Positions 34,529 to 43,468 are shown, counted from the first letter of the stretch. The stretch is 64,000 bases of DNA from Salinigranum halophilum (GCF_007004735.1 NZ_SSNL01000003.1:124001-188000); one strand, 5' to 3'. Notes: generated by a model from the sequence alone, not told the origin. A program made the numbers and translations.

Positions 34529-35945
34529 CGCCGGGCACCCCCCGGGGTGCCTCCGACTCGACCGTCCGCGTCCGCAGCTCTTCGGCCCCGGGCGGCCCCG
34601 CTCGGATGATGCGCGCGACGACGTAGCTGTACAGGGCCAACAGCGTCGTGTAGACGAGGGCGAAGGCCACGAGCGTCAGCGTCGCCTCCGCGCCGGTGAG
34701 CCCGGGTGAGACGCCGTCAGCCGTCTTCAACACGCCCTGGACGACCCACGGCTGGCGGCCGACCTCGGTCACGACCCAGCCGAGTTCGACGGCCAAGATT
34801 CCGAGGAGGCTCGACGCCATCAGCGCCTTGTGCAGCAGGTCGTCCTCCAGCAGTTCGCCGCGCCACCAGCGGTAGCCGCCCCAGAACGCGAGCAGGATGA
34901 ACCAGAAGCCGAGCCCGACCATCGCGCGGAACGACCAGAAGACGATGGCCACCGGCGGGGCCTCCGTCTCGAAGGAGTTCAACCCACGTATGGTCGCCTG
35001 TGGGTCACCGCCGCTGGCGAGCCACGACGCCCCGCCGGGGATACCGAGGCCGAACAGCTCCTTCGCGCGCGGGTTCGTCAGGTCCTCCATGCTCGTCGGG
35101 AACGCGATGAGATACTCCGGCACGTAGGAGTCGGTCTCCCAGACGGCCTCCATCGCGGCGAACTTCTGGGGCTGCGTCTCGTTGACGTGGCGGGCGTACA
35201 TGTCGCCGTGGAGCACCTGCAGCGGCGCGGTGATGAGGAGCGCGACGAGCGCGATCTTCAGCGTCGTCTCCCAGAAGTCGACCTCCTGGACCGGGTACCC
35301 CCAGACGTAGTGTTTGAAGATGTGGTACGCGGCGACGCCGGCCATGAACAGCGCGACCGACTCGACCGCGGCGTTCTGCATGTGGACGTACATGAACATG
35401 AACCGCGGGTTCAGGTACGCCGCCACCGGGTCGGTGAGGTGGACCACCGTCTGCCCGCCCTTCTCGGCCAGTTCGTAGCCGCGGGGCAGCTGCATCCACG
35501 AGTTGGCGATGAGAATCCAGACCGCAGAGAGCCACGTCCCTGCGGCGACCGCGAGACTCGACACGAAGTAGAGGCGGTCGGAGACACGCTCGCGACCGAA
35601 GACGAAGACGCCGAGGAACGTCGCCTCAAGCATGAACGCCATCATCCCTTCGGTGGCGAGCGGGCCGCCGAACAGCTCGCCGGCGAACGTCGAGAAGGCC
35701 GCGAAGTTGGTCCCGAACTCGAACTCGAGGACGATGCCGGTGACGGTCCCGACGACGAAGCTGATGGCGAAAATCTTCGTCCAGAAGCGTCGGAGCTGTT
35801 CGTAGACGGCGTCGCCGCCGCGGATCTCCTTCCAGGTGAAGTAGACGAGGAAGGGCGCGAGCCCCATGCTCATCACCGGGAAGATGATGTGGACGATTGT
35901 CGTGAGTGCGAACTGGAGCCGGCTTGCGATGACTGGGTCGACCAT
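34521..35945 (-). CDS. cydA: Cytochrome bd oxidase subunit I
   Basis: A 474-residue membrane protein. Heme ligand positions match the E. coli protein: His19 (IVHIIFP), His188 (YVHMQNA), Met342 (FWSFRAMVGLGF), with Glu99 and Glu107 in ATEGMMAFMLEATFLG. GRQPWVVQGVLKT near residue 410 is also diagnostic. The Q-loop between helices 6 and 7 is short (S-type). ATG 35945 has GGAGG eight bases upstream, and GTGTATACG about 45 bases upstream is the probable TATA region. The CydDC exporter is not in the window. Confidence 0.94.
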   Translation of the reverse strand: MVDPVIASRLQFALTTIVHIIFPVMSMGLAPFLVYFTWKEIRGGDAVYEQLRRFWTKIFAISFVVGTVTGIVLEFEFGTNFAAFSTFAGELFGGPLATEGMMAFMLEATFLGVFVFGRERVSDRLYFVSSLAVAAGTWLSAVWILIANSWMQLPRGYELAEKGGQTVVHLTDPVAAYLNPRFMFMYVHMQNAAVESVALFMAGVAAYHIFKHYVWGYPVQEVDFWETTLKIALVALLITAPLQVLHGDMYARHVNETQPQKFAAMEAVWETDSYVPEYLIAFPTSMEDLTNPRAKELFGLGIPGGASWLASGGDPQATIRGLNSFETEAPPVAIVFWSFRAMVGLGFWFILLAFWGGYRWWRGELLEDDLLHKALMASSLLGILAVELGWVVTEVGRQPWVVQGVLKTADGVSPGLTGAEATLTLVAFALVYTTLLALYSYVVARIIRAGPPGAEELRTRTVESEAPRGVPGDD

Positions 35946-36063
35946 GGTGTGAACCTCCTGCAGTGAACGGCGTCGCTGCGAGTCGTTCTTCGTATACACG
36001 GTTCCAGACGCAGCGGCCTAAGCCCCTGTTTGGCGAGCGACAACCGTCGAGGACGGCCGAGTG

Positions 36064-36088
36064 TGTTGCACAAAACACACAATATTAT
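36064..36088 (+). promoter_or_regulatory. TATTG-type box in the cydA-usp divergent region
   Basis: TTGCACA (36066-36072) is followed by CACAATATT (36078-36086). The AT-rich part lies 28 bases before the ATG of the tandem universal stress protein gene, so it is both promoter and possible operator. It also lies about 120 bases upstream of cydA. Confidence 0.5.
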
Positions 36089-36113
36089 GTTCCTGGGGAG
36101 CCAAGAGGGAGGT

Positions 36114-36962
36114 ATGCGCATCATCTTCGCAACGGACCTCTCGGACGCGAACGAGGCGGCCATGCGGTCGCGGACGTGCATCGAGTGCCTCAAGCGAATC
36201 GGCGTCACCGAGGTGCATCTGGTCACGGTCGTCCCCGACAACGTCTCGAGCGGGCTTCCCGGGATGGACGTCGCCTCGAACCGTCACGAGGCGCTCCGCA
36301 CACAGCGTGAGTTCTTCGAGTCGGAGGGGTTCACGGTCGACACGCACGTCGCCCGCGGCACGCCGCATCGGCGTATCAACGGGTTCGCCGAGCGCCTCCA
36401 CGCCGACATGGTCGTCGTCGGCTCCCGCGGTCAGAGTCCCCTCCAGAACCGCCTCATCGGGAGCACGGCCCGAAACGTCGCCCGGACGGCCGTGCGACCA
36501 CTCCTGGTCGAACGCATCACGAAGGAGGGCGACACCCACACCGTCGCCAAGGAGCACCTGTTCCAGGACGTGCTGTTCGCGACGGACTTCTCGGCGAACG
36601 CCGACCGGGCGTTCGAGTTCATCCCCCAGTTACAGGGCGCGACGAAGCGCGCGACCCTGCTGCACGTCCGCGGCCACGAGCGGGAGGTCGAAGACGAGAC
36701 GACGGCTCGCGACCGACTCGCCGAACTCGCCGACGACCTCGAGACCCGCATGGGCATCGAGGTCCAGACGAACGTCCGCGAGGGTGGCGTCGTCGACGAG
36801 ATTCTGGCCGAGGAAGCGCGCGTGGGTGCGACGGTGACGATTCTCGGGTCGCGGGGACAGAGTCGGCTCCGCCGACTGCTCCTCGGAAGCACCTCCGAGT
36901 CGGTCGTCGCGCAGGGACACAACAACGTGTTGCTCGTCCCGCCCGAGGCGGCGTCGCGGTGA
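36114..36962 (+). CDS. Tandem-domain universal stress protein
   Basis: A 282-residue protein with two UspA folds. The first (residues 1-145) has IIFATDLSDANEAAM and VVVGSRGQSPLQNRLIGSTARNVARTAVRPLL; the second (150-280) has VLFATDFSANADRAF and ILGSRGQSRLRRLLLGSTSESVVAQGHNNVLLV. Both keep the ATP-binding G-x2-G-x9-G-S/T loop. The start ATG 36114 is preferred to 36087 because AGAGGGAGG precedes it and the TATA-like box sits 28 bases upstream. Confidence 0.86.
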   Translation: MRIIFATDLSDANEAAMRSRTCIECLKRIGVTEVHLVTVVPDNVSSGLPGMDVASNRHEALRTQREFFESEGFTVDTHVARGTPHRRINGFAERLHADMVVVGSRGQSPLQNRLIGSTARNVARTAVRPLLVERITKEGDTHTVAKEHLFQDVLFATDFSANADRAFEFIPQLQGATKRATLLHVRGHEREVEDETTARDRLAELADDLETRMGIEVQTNVREGGVVDEILAEEARVGATVTILGSRGQSRLRRLLLGSTSESVVAQGHNNVLLVPPEAASR

Positions 36963-37071
36963 CGGGGCGGGGCTCTGCTCGTCTCGTCTGACCGCGGCTA
37001 CCCCCTGGTCTCTCGGCTTCCCGACGCCGGTTCCAGCATCGTGACTCCCGACGAAATGCTTTTGTATAGTT

Positions 37072-37086
37072 TTTACAATACTACAC
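37072..37086 (+). promoter_or_regulatory. TATTG-type box before the ACR3-like carrier gene
   Basis: TACAATACTA (37074-37083; reverse complement TAGTATTGTA) with TTTTGTATAG just upstream makes an AT-rich promoter 16-35 bases before the ATG at 37099. It matches the island-wide motif. Confidence 0.45.
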
Positions 37087-37098
37087 ACGAACACTGAG

Positions 37099-38124
37099 AT
37101 GATACGCACCCTGCTCACCGGACTCAAACGACACCTCATCTACGTGGTCGTCGGCTCGCTCGTCGCCGGACTCGTCTTCGGACAGGTCGCCGACGCCGGC
37201 GTCAAGAGCCTGCTGAAGGCCGCCGTCGTGCCCGTGTTGTTCCTGATGGTCTACCCGATGATGATCAACATCGACCTCGGTGAGGTGCTCAACGCCCGCG
37301 AGCACGCCCGGCCGGTGGCACTGAGCCTGCTGGTGAACTTCGGGCTGACGCCGCTTCTGGCCGTCGCACTCAGCCGGGTGTTCTTCGCCGGTAACGTCGA
37401 CTACGCCATCGGGTTGTACTTCATCGCACTCGTCCCCACGTCGGGGATGACCGCCGCCTGGACGGGGCTCGCGAAGGGCGACCTCGAGTCCGCGCTGGTC
37501 GCGATGGCGGTGAACCTGCTCGTCGCGGTCGCCGTCCTCCCGGCGTACCTCTCGGTGCTCGTCCCGGGCAGCATCGGCTTCGAACCGGCCACGCTGTACC
37601 GTCAACTCGCGGTCGTCGTCGTGACGCCGATGGTCGCGGGGACGCTCACCCGGCGACTCCTCCTCCGACAGTACGGCCCCCAGACGTTCAAACGACTCAA
37701 GCCCAGCCTCGGCGGGCTGAGTTCACTCGGGGTGATGCTCATCGTCTTCATCGCGATGACGATGCGTTCGGGGAGCATCCTCGCCGACCCGGTCGCCTCT
37801 GCGACGGTGGTCGTCCCGCTGGTGGCCTTCTACGCCGTCGTCCTGGTCGTCGGGACGTCGCTCGGCCGCCTGCTGCTGCCGGACGCCCAGGCGACCGCGT
37901 TCGTGTACGCGACCAGCATGCGGAACCTCTCTATCGCTCTGGCGATTGTCGTCGCGGCCGACTCCCTGCCCTCGGCGGCTGTCCTCCCCATCGCGCTGGC
38001 GTACGTCCTCCAGCCGCCACTGGGAGCGGTCTACATGCACTACCGGCGTGACGTCGTCGGCGAGGGGTCGAGCCTGCGCGACGTCCTCGTCTCGCTCGTC
38101 TCGCGCCACTTCCGCACGGGCTGA
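37099..38124 (+). CDS. ACR3/bile-acid:Na+ symporter superfamily carrier
   Basis: A 341-residue protein with about ten membrane helices. The fourth-helix region reads FIALVPTSGMTAAWTGLAKGDLESAL, the position where ACR3 arsenite exporters have IAPCTAMVLVW with an essential Cys; here that Cys is Thr. A second core stretch is QATAFVYATSMRNLSIALAI near residue 270. No ArsR, ArsC or ArsA gene is adjacent, and the upstream box and neighbours are sulfur-related, so the cargo may be a sulfur oxyanion or other small anion. Annotation as arsenic resistance should be treated with caution. Confidence 0.75.
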   Translation: MIRTLLTGLKRHLIYVVVGSLVAGLVFGQVADAGVKSLLKAAVVPVLFLMVYPMMINIDLGEVLNAREHARPVALSLLVNFGLTPLLAVALSRVFFAGNVDYAIGLYFIALVPTSGMTAAWTGLAKGDLESALVAMAVNLLVAVAVLPAYLSVLVPGSIGFEPATLYRQLAVVVVTPMVAGTLTRRLLLRQYGPQTFKRLKPSLGGLSSLGVMLIVFIAMTMRSGSILADPVASATVVVPLVAFYAVVLVVGTSLGRLLLPDAQATAFVYATSMRNLSIALAIVVAADSLPSAAVLPIALAYVLQPPLGAVYMHYRRDVVGEGSSLRDVLVSLVSRHFRTG

Positions 38125-38277
38125 CTCCCGCACGCGGTCGTTCATGCGGACACCCGCGCTTCCGGACGGTTGTCGCACGACGACCACAGTGTTAGGTGGC
38201 TTCCATCGCTCGATTCAGGTGGGCGCGCGGCCGATGCCCGCCAGCGGCCCCGTGCTGTGCGCCCTCGTTAGCAACCT

Positions 38278-38487
38278 TCACTCCGTCTCTCTGTCGCGGG
38301 CCCACTTCCGGTAGAATCCCACGCCGAACGCCGAGAGCAACAGCCCGATTCCGAGATATCTGAAGAACGTCCCGGTGTCGCCGTGCAACACGACGTGTAA
38401 GACGCCGATGGTGATGAGGAACGTGATGACGAGGCCGAACAGGCCGCCCATCGCCACCCGGATGTCGAGCAGTCGCGATTCGGTCAC
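38278..38487 (-). CDS. Small two-helix membrane protein
   Basis: A 69-residue protein from GTG 38487 (GGGGTG six bases upstream). A polar start (TESRLLDIR) is followed by two helices (about 12-31 and 42-57) and a basic end (YRKWARDRETE). I do not recognise it. Convergent with the carrier gene. Confidence 0.55.
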   Translation of the reverse strand: MTESRLLDIRVAMGGLFGLVITFLITIGVLHVVLHGDTGTFFRYLGIGLLLSAFGVGFYRKWARDRETE

Positions 38488-38745
38488 GACTGCACCCCCT
38501 GCCCGTGGCGGCTCTCGTCCCACCCGTCCCGACCGGTACGCCTCCTCCACCGGGACGCGGCCCCTGCGCCCCGTCGCGTCCACCACGTCCTGTCGCCCGG
38601 TGACCGTGACGTCATCATGTGTGGAACGAGGGCCTCCGGCCGGTTCGCTCCCGTGTTGGCGTGTGCTAACTGTCGCGACCGCGACCGTGGTGACAGGGTG
38701 CTGAGTCCTCGGTGCGTTTACCTCGTCGGGGTGCGATGTGCCTGT

Positions 38746-39210
38746 ATGACTCGTTCGACGGCAAGCGCGCTCGACCAGACCGGAATCGACGCGTTCCTCG
38801 ACACCCAGTCGACCGGGACGCTCTCGCTCGCGAAGGCGGACGACGCCTACGCGATTCCCGTCGCGTTCACCTACGCTCCCGAGAGCAGGGACTTCTACTT
38901 CCGACTCGGATACGCGCCGGGGAGCCGAAAGCGCGAGTACATCGAGGCCACCGACGACGCGACGTTCGTCGTCGCCAGCGAGACCGACGACGGGTGGACG
39001 AGCGTCGTCGCGCGCGGACGACTCGAACACCGGAACACGGTCGAGGACCTCTCGCGGCATCGACTTCCCGGCGAGGACGTCAGCCAGGCCGACCGCGAAC
39101 TCCGGATTCCGTTCTACCACGTCTTCGAGGCGCCGTCGGAGATGGTGTTCGCGCTCGTCCGCCTCGACGTCACTGAACTCACTGGTGTCGTCGAAGCGTC
39201 CGGCGACTGA
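38746..39210 (+). CDS. Pyridoxamine 5'-phosphate oxidase-like FMN-binding protein
   Basis: A 154-residue protein with a split-barrel FMN-binding fold: an N-terminal helix ending FLDTQSTGTLSLAKADDAYAIPVAF, a strand DFYFRLGYAPGSRKREYI and a core DDATFVVASETDDGWTSVVARGRLE. This matches the haloarchaeal pyridox-oxidase-like group (often labelled flavin-nucleotide-binding). Substrate is unknown. It stands alone between the carrier gene and the DsrE operon. Confidence 0.8.
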   Translation: MTRSTASALDQTGIDAFLDTQSTGTLSLAKADDAYAIPVAFTYAPESRDFYFRLGYAPGSRKREYIEATDDATFVVASETDDGWTSVVARGRLEHRNTVEDLSRHRLPGEDVSQADRELRIPFYHVFEAPSEMVFALVRLDVTELTGVVEASGD

Positions 39211-39245
39211 CCGCGGCGAGAAAACGTCCGTACTCGCGTCTCAGC

Positions 39246-39824
39246 TCAGACGAGGAGCTGGATGTCCGCGTCGACCATCTCCTGGAAGGCAGTGGCCGCG
39301 CCGACGCCGACCGTCACGCCGGAGAAGAAGTCGTCCTCGTCGTAGCCGAGGAGGTCGATGGTCATCTGACACGCCTGGAGGTCGACGCCGCTGTCGAGGG
39401 CGGTCTGGATGAGCTCCTCGACGGTGGCGACGTCGTTGTCGGCGATGCGCTTGCGCATCATGCGCGAGGTCACCTCGTCCATGCCCGGAAGCGCCGCAAT
39501 CGCGTTCGGCATCGGCATGTTGGGGTTGCCGACCGAACTCAGCTTCAGCTTCGAGGCGTGGTCCTTGTGGAGGATCTCGAGCCCCCAGAACGTGTGGAAG
39601 ACGGTGACGTCGTACCCGAAGGCCGCGGCCGTCGACGCGAGGATGAGCGGCGGGTACGCCATGTCGAGCGTCCCCTTCGTCGCGATGATGACCATCTTCT
39701 TGGGGCGGTCGCGGACCTCGCTCTTGAGGTCGGCGAGCTCGGACTCGAGCTCGTCGATGCGGGCGTGTACGTCGGCTTCGCCCCGCGGGGCGTCGTCCGT
39801 CTGCGAGGGGGTGTCCGTACTCAT
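39246..39824 (-). CDS. DsrE2-type sulfur-transfer protein
   Basis: A 192-residue protein. After a helical/coiled-coil N-terminus (ARIDELESELADLKSEV) comes the DsrE fold: MVIIATKGTLDMAYPPLILAST, FHTFWGLEIL and NMPMPNAIAALPGM, with the active Cys152 in VDLQACQMTIDLLGY. DsrE2 proteins take persulfide sulfur from TusA. It is the second gene after the tusA2 gene (3-base gap), a common pairing in sulfur oxidisers. Confidence 0.9.
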   Translation of the reverse strand: MSTDTPSQTDDAPRGEADVHARIDELESELADLKSEVRDRPKKMVIIATKGTLDMAYPPLILASTAAAFGYDVTVFHTFWGLEILHKDHASKLKLSSVGNPNMPMPNAIAALPGMDEVTSRMMRKRIADNDVATVEELIQTALDSGVDLQACQMTIDLLGYDEDDFFSGVTVGVGAATAFQEMVDADIQLLV

Positions 39825-39827
39825 TGC

Positions 39828-40073
39828 TTACTCCGTCTTGCGGATGTAGTGCGTGTAGACCCCGTCACCTTCGACCTGGTCGACGAGCTCGGCGTCCGCA
39901 GCGGAGTCGGCCCAGCCCTTGATGTCGCTCATGCTCCCCGAGTCCGTGGAGACGACCTCGAGAACCTCGTCGGCTGCGAGGTCGTCCATCGCCTGCTTCG
40001 TCTTGATGACCGGCATCGGGCAGTTCTGTCCTTTCACGTCCAGCGTCTCGGTGACGTCGATGTTCGAACTCAT
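39828..40073 (-). CDS. tusA: TusA-family sulfur carrier protein 2
   Basis: An 81-residue protein; Cys18 lies in DVKGQNCPMPVIKTKQAM, the canonical TusA active site (CPxP). It is the first gene of a tusA-dsrE2 pair. Its upstream region carries GTGCCCAATAC (40130-40140), a TATTG-type box. It is probably a persulfide carrier between rhodanese/SQR and DsrE2. Confidence 0.93.
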   Translation of the reverse strand: MSSNIDVTETLDVKGQNCPMPVIKTKQAMDDLAADEVLEVVSTDSGSMSDIKGWADSAADAELVDQVEGDGVYTHYIRKTE

Positions 40074-40376
40074 CTGTGGGTTCCTCACCCTCCTGTACCG
40101 GGGGCGGACGCAAAAGTCTATCGATTGTTGTGCCCAATACAAACACAACCAACTTCGCGAGTGACGGTCGTACCGAACGGCCGGGGAAACTCTGTTGATG
40201 GCCTTCAAACGGATGATGTGCGCGTTTGAGTGGCCGCCCTGGTACTCTATCTAGCGACACCACGTTGTGAGATATCCGAATGCTTATTGCATTTCGTGTG
40301 CAAGACATCATCGAATGATGGACATCGTATCGACGCGCACCGGCAGGCGAAGCGCACGGACCGAACAGGAGACGCG
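40074..40376. promoter_or_regulatory. Divergent promoter region of tusA2-dsrE2 and the YeeE/YedE pair
   Basis: There is no gene here. GTGCCCAATAC at 40130-40140 faces tusA2 (57-67 bases before its ATG). On the other side, TATTGCA (40285-40291) and TGTGCAA (40297-40303) form an inverted pair (TTGCA, 7 bases, TGCAA) about 75-90 bases before the YeeE gene. Both are members of the island-wide box class. Confidence 0.5.
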
Positions 40377-40868
40377 ATGACCGGCCTCGCGCTCCAGCTC
40401 GCGGCCGAACTGTTCCCCCGCGGCGTCACCCAGTACGCGGTCGGCGGGGTCATGGTCGCCGCCGGCATCGCCGTCATCTACCTCGGGACCGCCATCATCC
40501 CCGGGAACAGCACGTTCCTCGAGACGACACTCTCGTACGTCTCGAACCGCTCGCGGTTCAACCAGCCGAAGTACCTCGCTTCGCGCGACTGGCGGGTCGT
40601 CTTCGCGCTCAGTATCGTCGCGGGCGCGGCGGTCTGGGGACTGCTGCTCGACCCCGGCGCGTTCACCACCGAGGTCCAGCCCTGGCGGCTGTTCGGCGGC
40701 GGCATCCTCGTGGGTATCGGGACGCGGATCGGGAAGGGCTGTACGGCCGGTCACGGCGTCTGCGGGCTCGGTTCTGCGTCCAGAACGTCGCTCGTGAACG
40801 TCGTCCTCTTCGTGGGTGTCGCCATCGTCACCGCGACCGTCGTCGCGGCACTGGGGGTGACGCCATGA
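40377..40868 (+). CDS. YeeE/YedE family transporter half 1
   Basis: A 163-residue membrane protein with about four helices. The family motif with two cysteines, GKGCTAGHGVCGLG (Cys122, Cys128), is near the C-terminus. YeeE/TsuA imports thiosulfate through relayed hydrogen bonds to cysteines. Here the full protein is divided in two halves; this is the N-terminal one and overlaps the second gene by an ATGA. Confidence 0.9.
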   Translation: MTGLALQLAAELFPRGVTQYAVGGVMVAAGIAVIYLGTAIIPGNSTFLETTLSYVSNRSRFNQPKYLASRDWRVVFALSIVAGAAVWGLLLDPGAFTTEVQPWRLFGGGILVGIGTRIGKGCTAGHGVCGLGSASRTSLVNVVLFVGVAIVTATVVAALGVTP

Positions 40869-41329
40869 GCGTCAAGCGACACCCGCTGTTCATGCCGCTC
40901 GTCGTCCTCGGCGGCCTCATCCAGGGGTTCGGCCTCGCGTACAGCGGGATGGCCCGCCCGGAGGTCGTCCTCGACTTCCTCCAGTTCGACGACCTCGGCC
41001 TCGTCCTCGTCATGGGCGGTGCGGCCGTGGTCTCGGGAATCACGTTCTTCGTCGCCACCCGCTTCCTCGACCGCGCGCCGCTGACCGGCGACACGTACGG
41101 CCGGCGCGTGAAGTCGATGGACCGCAACGTCGCTGTCGGCGGCGTGGTCTTCGGTGTCGGCTGGGGCCTCTCGGGTATCTGTCCCGGGGCCGCCTACGCC
41201 AGCGTCGGCATCGGCAACCTCCCCATCCTCTGGGCCATCGCCGGGATGTTCATCGGCGCGTACGCACAGGGGTACTGGCGCTCCCGCAACGAGGCCGTCT
41301 CGGGCGAGACGGTCACGGCGGACGACTGA
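40865..41329 (+). CDS. YeeE/YedE family transporter half 2 (DUF6691-type)
   Basis: A 154-residue membrane protein with about four helices. GMARPEVVLDFLQF near residue 29 and GLSGICPGAAYASVGIG (Cys106) are the signatures of the second half. Translational coupling to the first half supports one complex with three conserved cysteines. Expected to pass thiosulfate or other sulfur compounds across the membrane; direction is not known. Confidence 0.9.
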   Translation: MSVKRHPLFMPLVVLGGLIQGFGLAYSGMARPEVVLDFLQFDDLGLVLVMGGAAVVSGITFFVATRFLDRAPLTGDTYGRRVKSMDRNVAVGGVVFGVGWGLSGICPGAAYASVGIGNLPILWAIAGMFIGAYAQGYWRSRNEAVSGETVTADD

Positions 41330-41390
41330 CCCTGCGGACGCCACCGATTCTGCGGACGCTGTCGTTACCGACGCCGTGAACTCTCATCTG

Positions 41391-41411
41391 TATTGTTTGT
41401 ATTGTACACTA
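41391..41411 (+). promoter_or_regulatory. Exact TATTGTACACTA box before the DUF2270 gene
   Basis: TATTGT (41391-41396) is followed by TATTGTACACTA (41400-41411), a direct repeat with 9-base offset. The twelve-base sequence is identical to 49318-49329 upstream of the thioredoxin gene. The GTG start of the next gene lies 38 bases downstream. Confidence 0.55.
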
Positions 41412-41449
41412 TCAAAACACTTTTCGACGGCAAGCCGGTACTAGTCCCT

Positions 41450-42187
41450 GTGAGCTCTGACACCGACCCGGACGACGGCCAACAGTCGGCCGAGCGTCCC
41501 GTCTCCGACCCGGACCCCCGCGTCGGCACGGGCCTGCTCGACGCCGAGATGGGGCCGAGTTCGGCGCTCGCCCACCTGTACCGGGGCGAACTCCACCGGA
41601 TGAAGCTGTGGCGCGAGCGACTCGACCGCACGACAAACTGGGCGGTCTTGCTCCTGGCGGCACTGTTGACCTGGGCGTTCTCGAACGAGACGAACCCCCA
41701 CTACGTCGTCCTCGTCGGCAACCTCGCGGTCGGCCTGTTCTTGAGTATCGAGGCGCGTCGGTACCGTGCCTACGACACCTGGCGGAGCCGCGTTCGCTCG
41801 CTCCAGCAGAACGTCTGGGCACCCGGACTCGACCCGACCCGTGACCTCGCCGACGAGGGGTGGCGACGGGTGCTCGCCGCCGACTACGCCCGGCCGACGC
41901 TCAAGATCACGACGGAGGAGGCGCTCGCCCACCGGCTCCGCCGGGTGTATCTCCCGTTGTTCGCCATCCTGAACGGGGCGTGGGTGCTCCGCGTGACTGC
42001 CTTCACCGACGCTACCTGGCCCGCGAGCGCGCAGGTCGGTCCCGTCTCGGGCGTCGCCGTCACCGCGCTCGTCGGCGTGTTCATGCTCGGTGCGCTCGTC
42101 ATCGCCGTCCGCCCGCGGACGTGGCACGCGAGCGACGAACTCCGGGAGGAGGCCCTCCGCCGTGACGGCGAGACGCCCCGGACGTGA
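41450..42187 (+). CDS. DUF2270 membrane protein
   Basis: A 245-residue protein. After an acidic N-terminus comes SSALAHLYRGELHRMKLWRERLDRTTNWAVLL, the DUF2270 hallmark, then helices near residues 60-95 and, after a cytoplasmic stretch (WAPGLDPTRDLADEGWRRVL), a second pair (about 170-220). Function is unknown. GTG 41450 is preferred over an upstream in-frame ATG-like start because the promoter box would otherwise lie inside the coding region. Confidence 0.78.
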   Translation: MSSDTDPDDGQQSAERPVSDPDPRVGTGLLDAEMGPSSALAHLYRGELHRMKLWRERLDRTTNWAVLLLAALLTWAFSNETNPHYVVLVGNLAVGLFLSIEARRYRAYDTWRSRVRSLQQNVWAPGLDPTRDLADEGWRRVLAADYARPTLKITTEEALAHRLRRVYLPLFAILNGAWVLRVTAFTDATWPASAQVGPVSGVAVTALVGVFMLGALVIAVRPRTWHASDELREEALRRDGETPRT

Positions 42188-42458
42188 GGCTCTGGGGCAG
42201 ATGCTCCGACCACGGACGCGCGGAGTGAATAAAGTGCTACATGCACAATCTCCACCCGGGTGTGGCTCCTCTCTCGTGTGACTTTCCTCGGTGTCTCACA
42301 CTCCGAGACGCGCCGAACGCTCGGTCAGAGACCGCCCGACCTCCGTCTGGACGTCGGTGCAGTCCACCCAGCCCACGGCGGTGAGCCGTCCCGCGCCCGT
42401 ACAGTTGTTCGTGCTTTGCGCAACACTTTTTCGCTCCGGGTCCGTATCTGGTGACACG

Positions 42459-42863
42459 ATGCCGGATTCCATGAGCGACCAACTGGCCCAGGACCTGACG
42501 TGTGAGAGCCTCCTCGAGTGTTTTCACGGACTCAAGACGCTCGACAGGGCGGTGTTCGGCGTGCTCGCTCGCACCGACGAGCCTCTCACCGTCGACGAGA
42601 TCGCCGACGCCGTCGACCGCGAACGTTCGACGGCGTACCGGTCGGTCCAGCGCCTCCGCGACGCGGGCTTCGTCCGGAGCGAACAGGTGAACTACGCCGA
42701 TGGCGGCTACTACCACGTCTTCGAACCCGTCGACGCCGACGTCGTCGCCGACGAGATGCAGCGGATGCTCAACGACTGGTACGCCAAGATGGGCCAGCTC
42801 ATCGACCAGTACCGTCAGCAGTACGAGGACATCTCGGCACAGCCCGTCGCCGCAGAGCGGTGA
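42459..42863 (+). CDS. TrmB-like winged-helix regulator, paralogue without repeats
   Basis: A 134-residue protein with a winged helix: LTVDEIADAVDRERSTAYRSVQRL and LRDAGFVRSEQVNY (about 42-80), ending in a helical stretch QLIDQYRQQYEDISAQPVAAER. It is a close relative of the product at 32717-33232, without the NNPDL repeats. GGTGA five bases upstream supports ATG 42459. TTGCGCAA (42416-42423), a palindrome of the same flavour as the island boxes, lies 35-42 bases upstream, which is compatible with autoregulation. Confidence 0.85.
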   Translation: MPDSMSDQLAQDLTCESLLECFHGLKTLDRAVFGVLARTDEPLTVDEIADAVDRERSTAYRSVQRLRDAGFVRSEQVNYADGGYYHVFEPVDADVVADEMQRMLNDWYAKMGQLIDQYRQQYEDISAQPVAAER

Positions 42864-43047
42864 CGACGACGACCCGGTGCCGTGACGATTCTTGGCGCAC
42901 GACGACACCACCTCTATGCGGCCGGCACGACTCGGCACGAACGGGCGTGTCTCTCCTGACAGGACGACTCCTTCGCTGTACACGCCCGCTTTCTCTTTCT
43001 CGGAGGAACTGACGGTTCGCTCGCCGCCCGTCCGGACACGAGACGGC

Positions 43048-43392
43048 CTACGCTGCTCGTTCTTCCTCGAGTGCGCACAGTATCTCGTACGCGTCGACCG
43101 CGTACGTCATCGCCGGACCGCCACCCATGACGACGGCGATTTTCAGTGCGTCGACGACCTCCTCGTGGGTCGCGCCCGCCTCCAGCGCCGCGTCGGTGTG
43201 CCAGAGGATGCAGTGCTCACACCGGACGGCGACGCCGATGGCCAGCGAGATGAGTTCCTTCGTCTTGTTGTCGAGGACGTCCGTCGCCTCCGCGGAGTGG
43301 ATGAACCCCGCGAACTGTTCTAGTTCCGGCGCCTCCTCGATGAGTTCGCCCAGCGTGCCTTTGAACTCGCTCAGTTGAGTGGAATACGGCAT
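43048..43392 (-). CDS. Carboxymuconolactone decarboxylase (AhpD-like) family protein
   Basis: A 114-residue helical protein with the AhpD redox motif C-E-H-C-I-L-W-H (Cys58, Cys61) and the usual TKELISLAIGVAVR and ALKIAVVMGGGPAM flanks. This suggests peroxide or disulfide reduction rather than true decarboxylation. It is monocistronic and fits the redox theme of the island. Confidence 0.87.
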   Translation of the reverse strand: MPYSTQLSEFKGTLGELIEEAPELEQFAGFIHSAEATDVLDNKTKELISLAIGVAVRCEHCILWHTDAALEAGATHEEVVDALKIAVVMGGGPAMTYAVDAYEILCALEEERAA

Positions 43393-43468
43393 CAACCGGA
43401 CGTTCGAGCGGTGACACAATGAACCCGCAGGGCGGTCCTCAGTTCCTAAGAACGGTCCGGTGTCTCGT

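Noticed and set aside
37099-38124. Arsenite exporter
   Set aside because: The essential Cys is missing and no ars genes are near, so a specific arsenic function is not supported.
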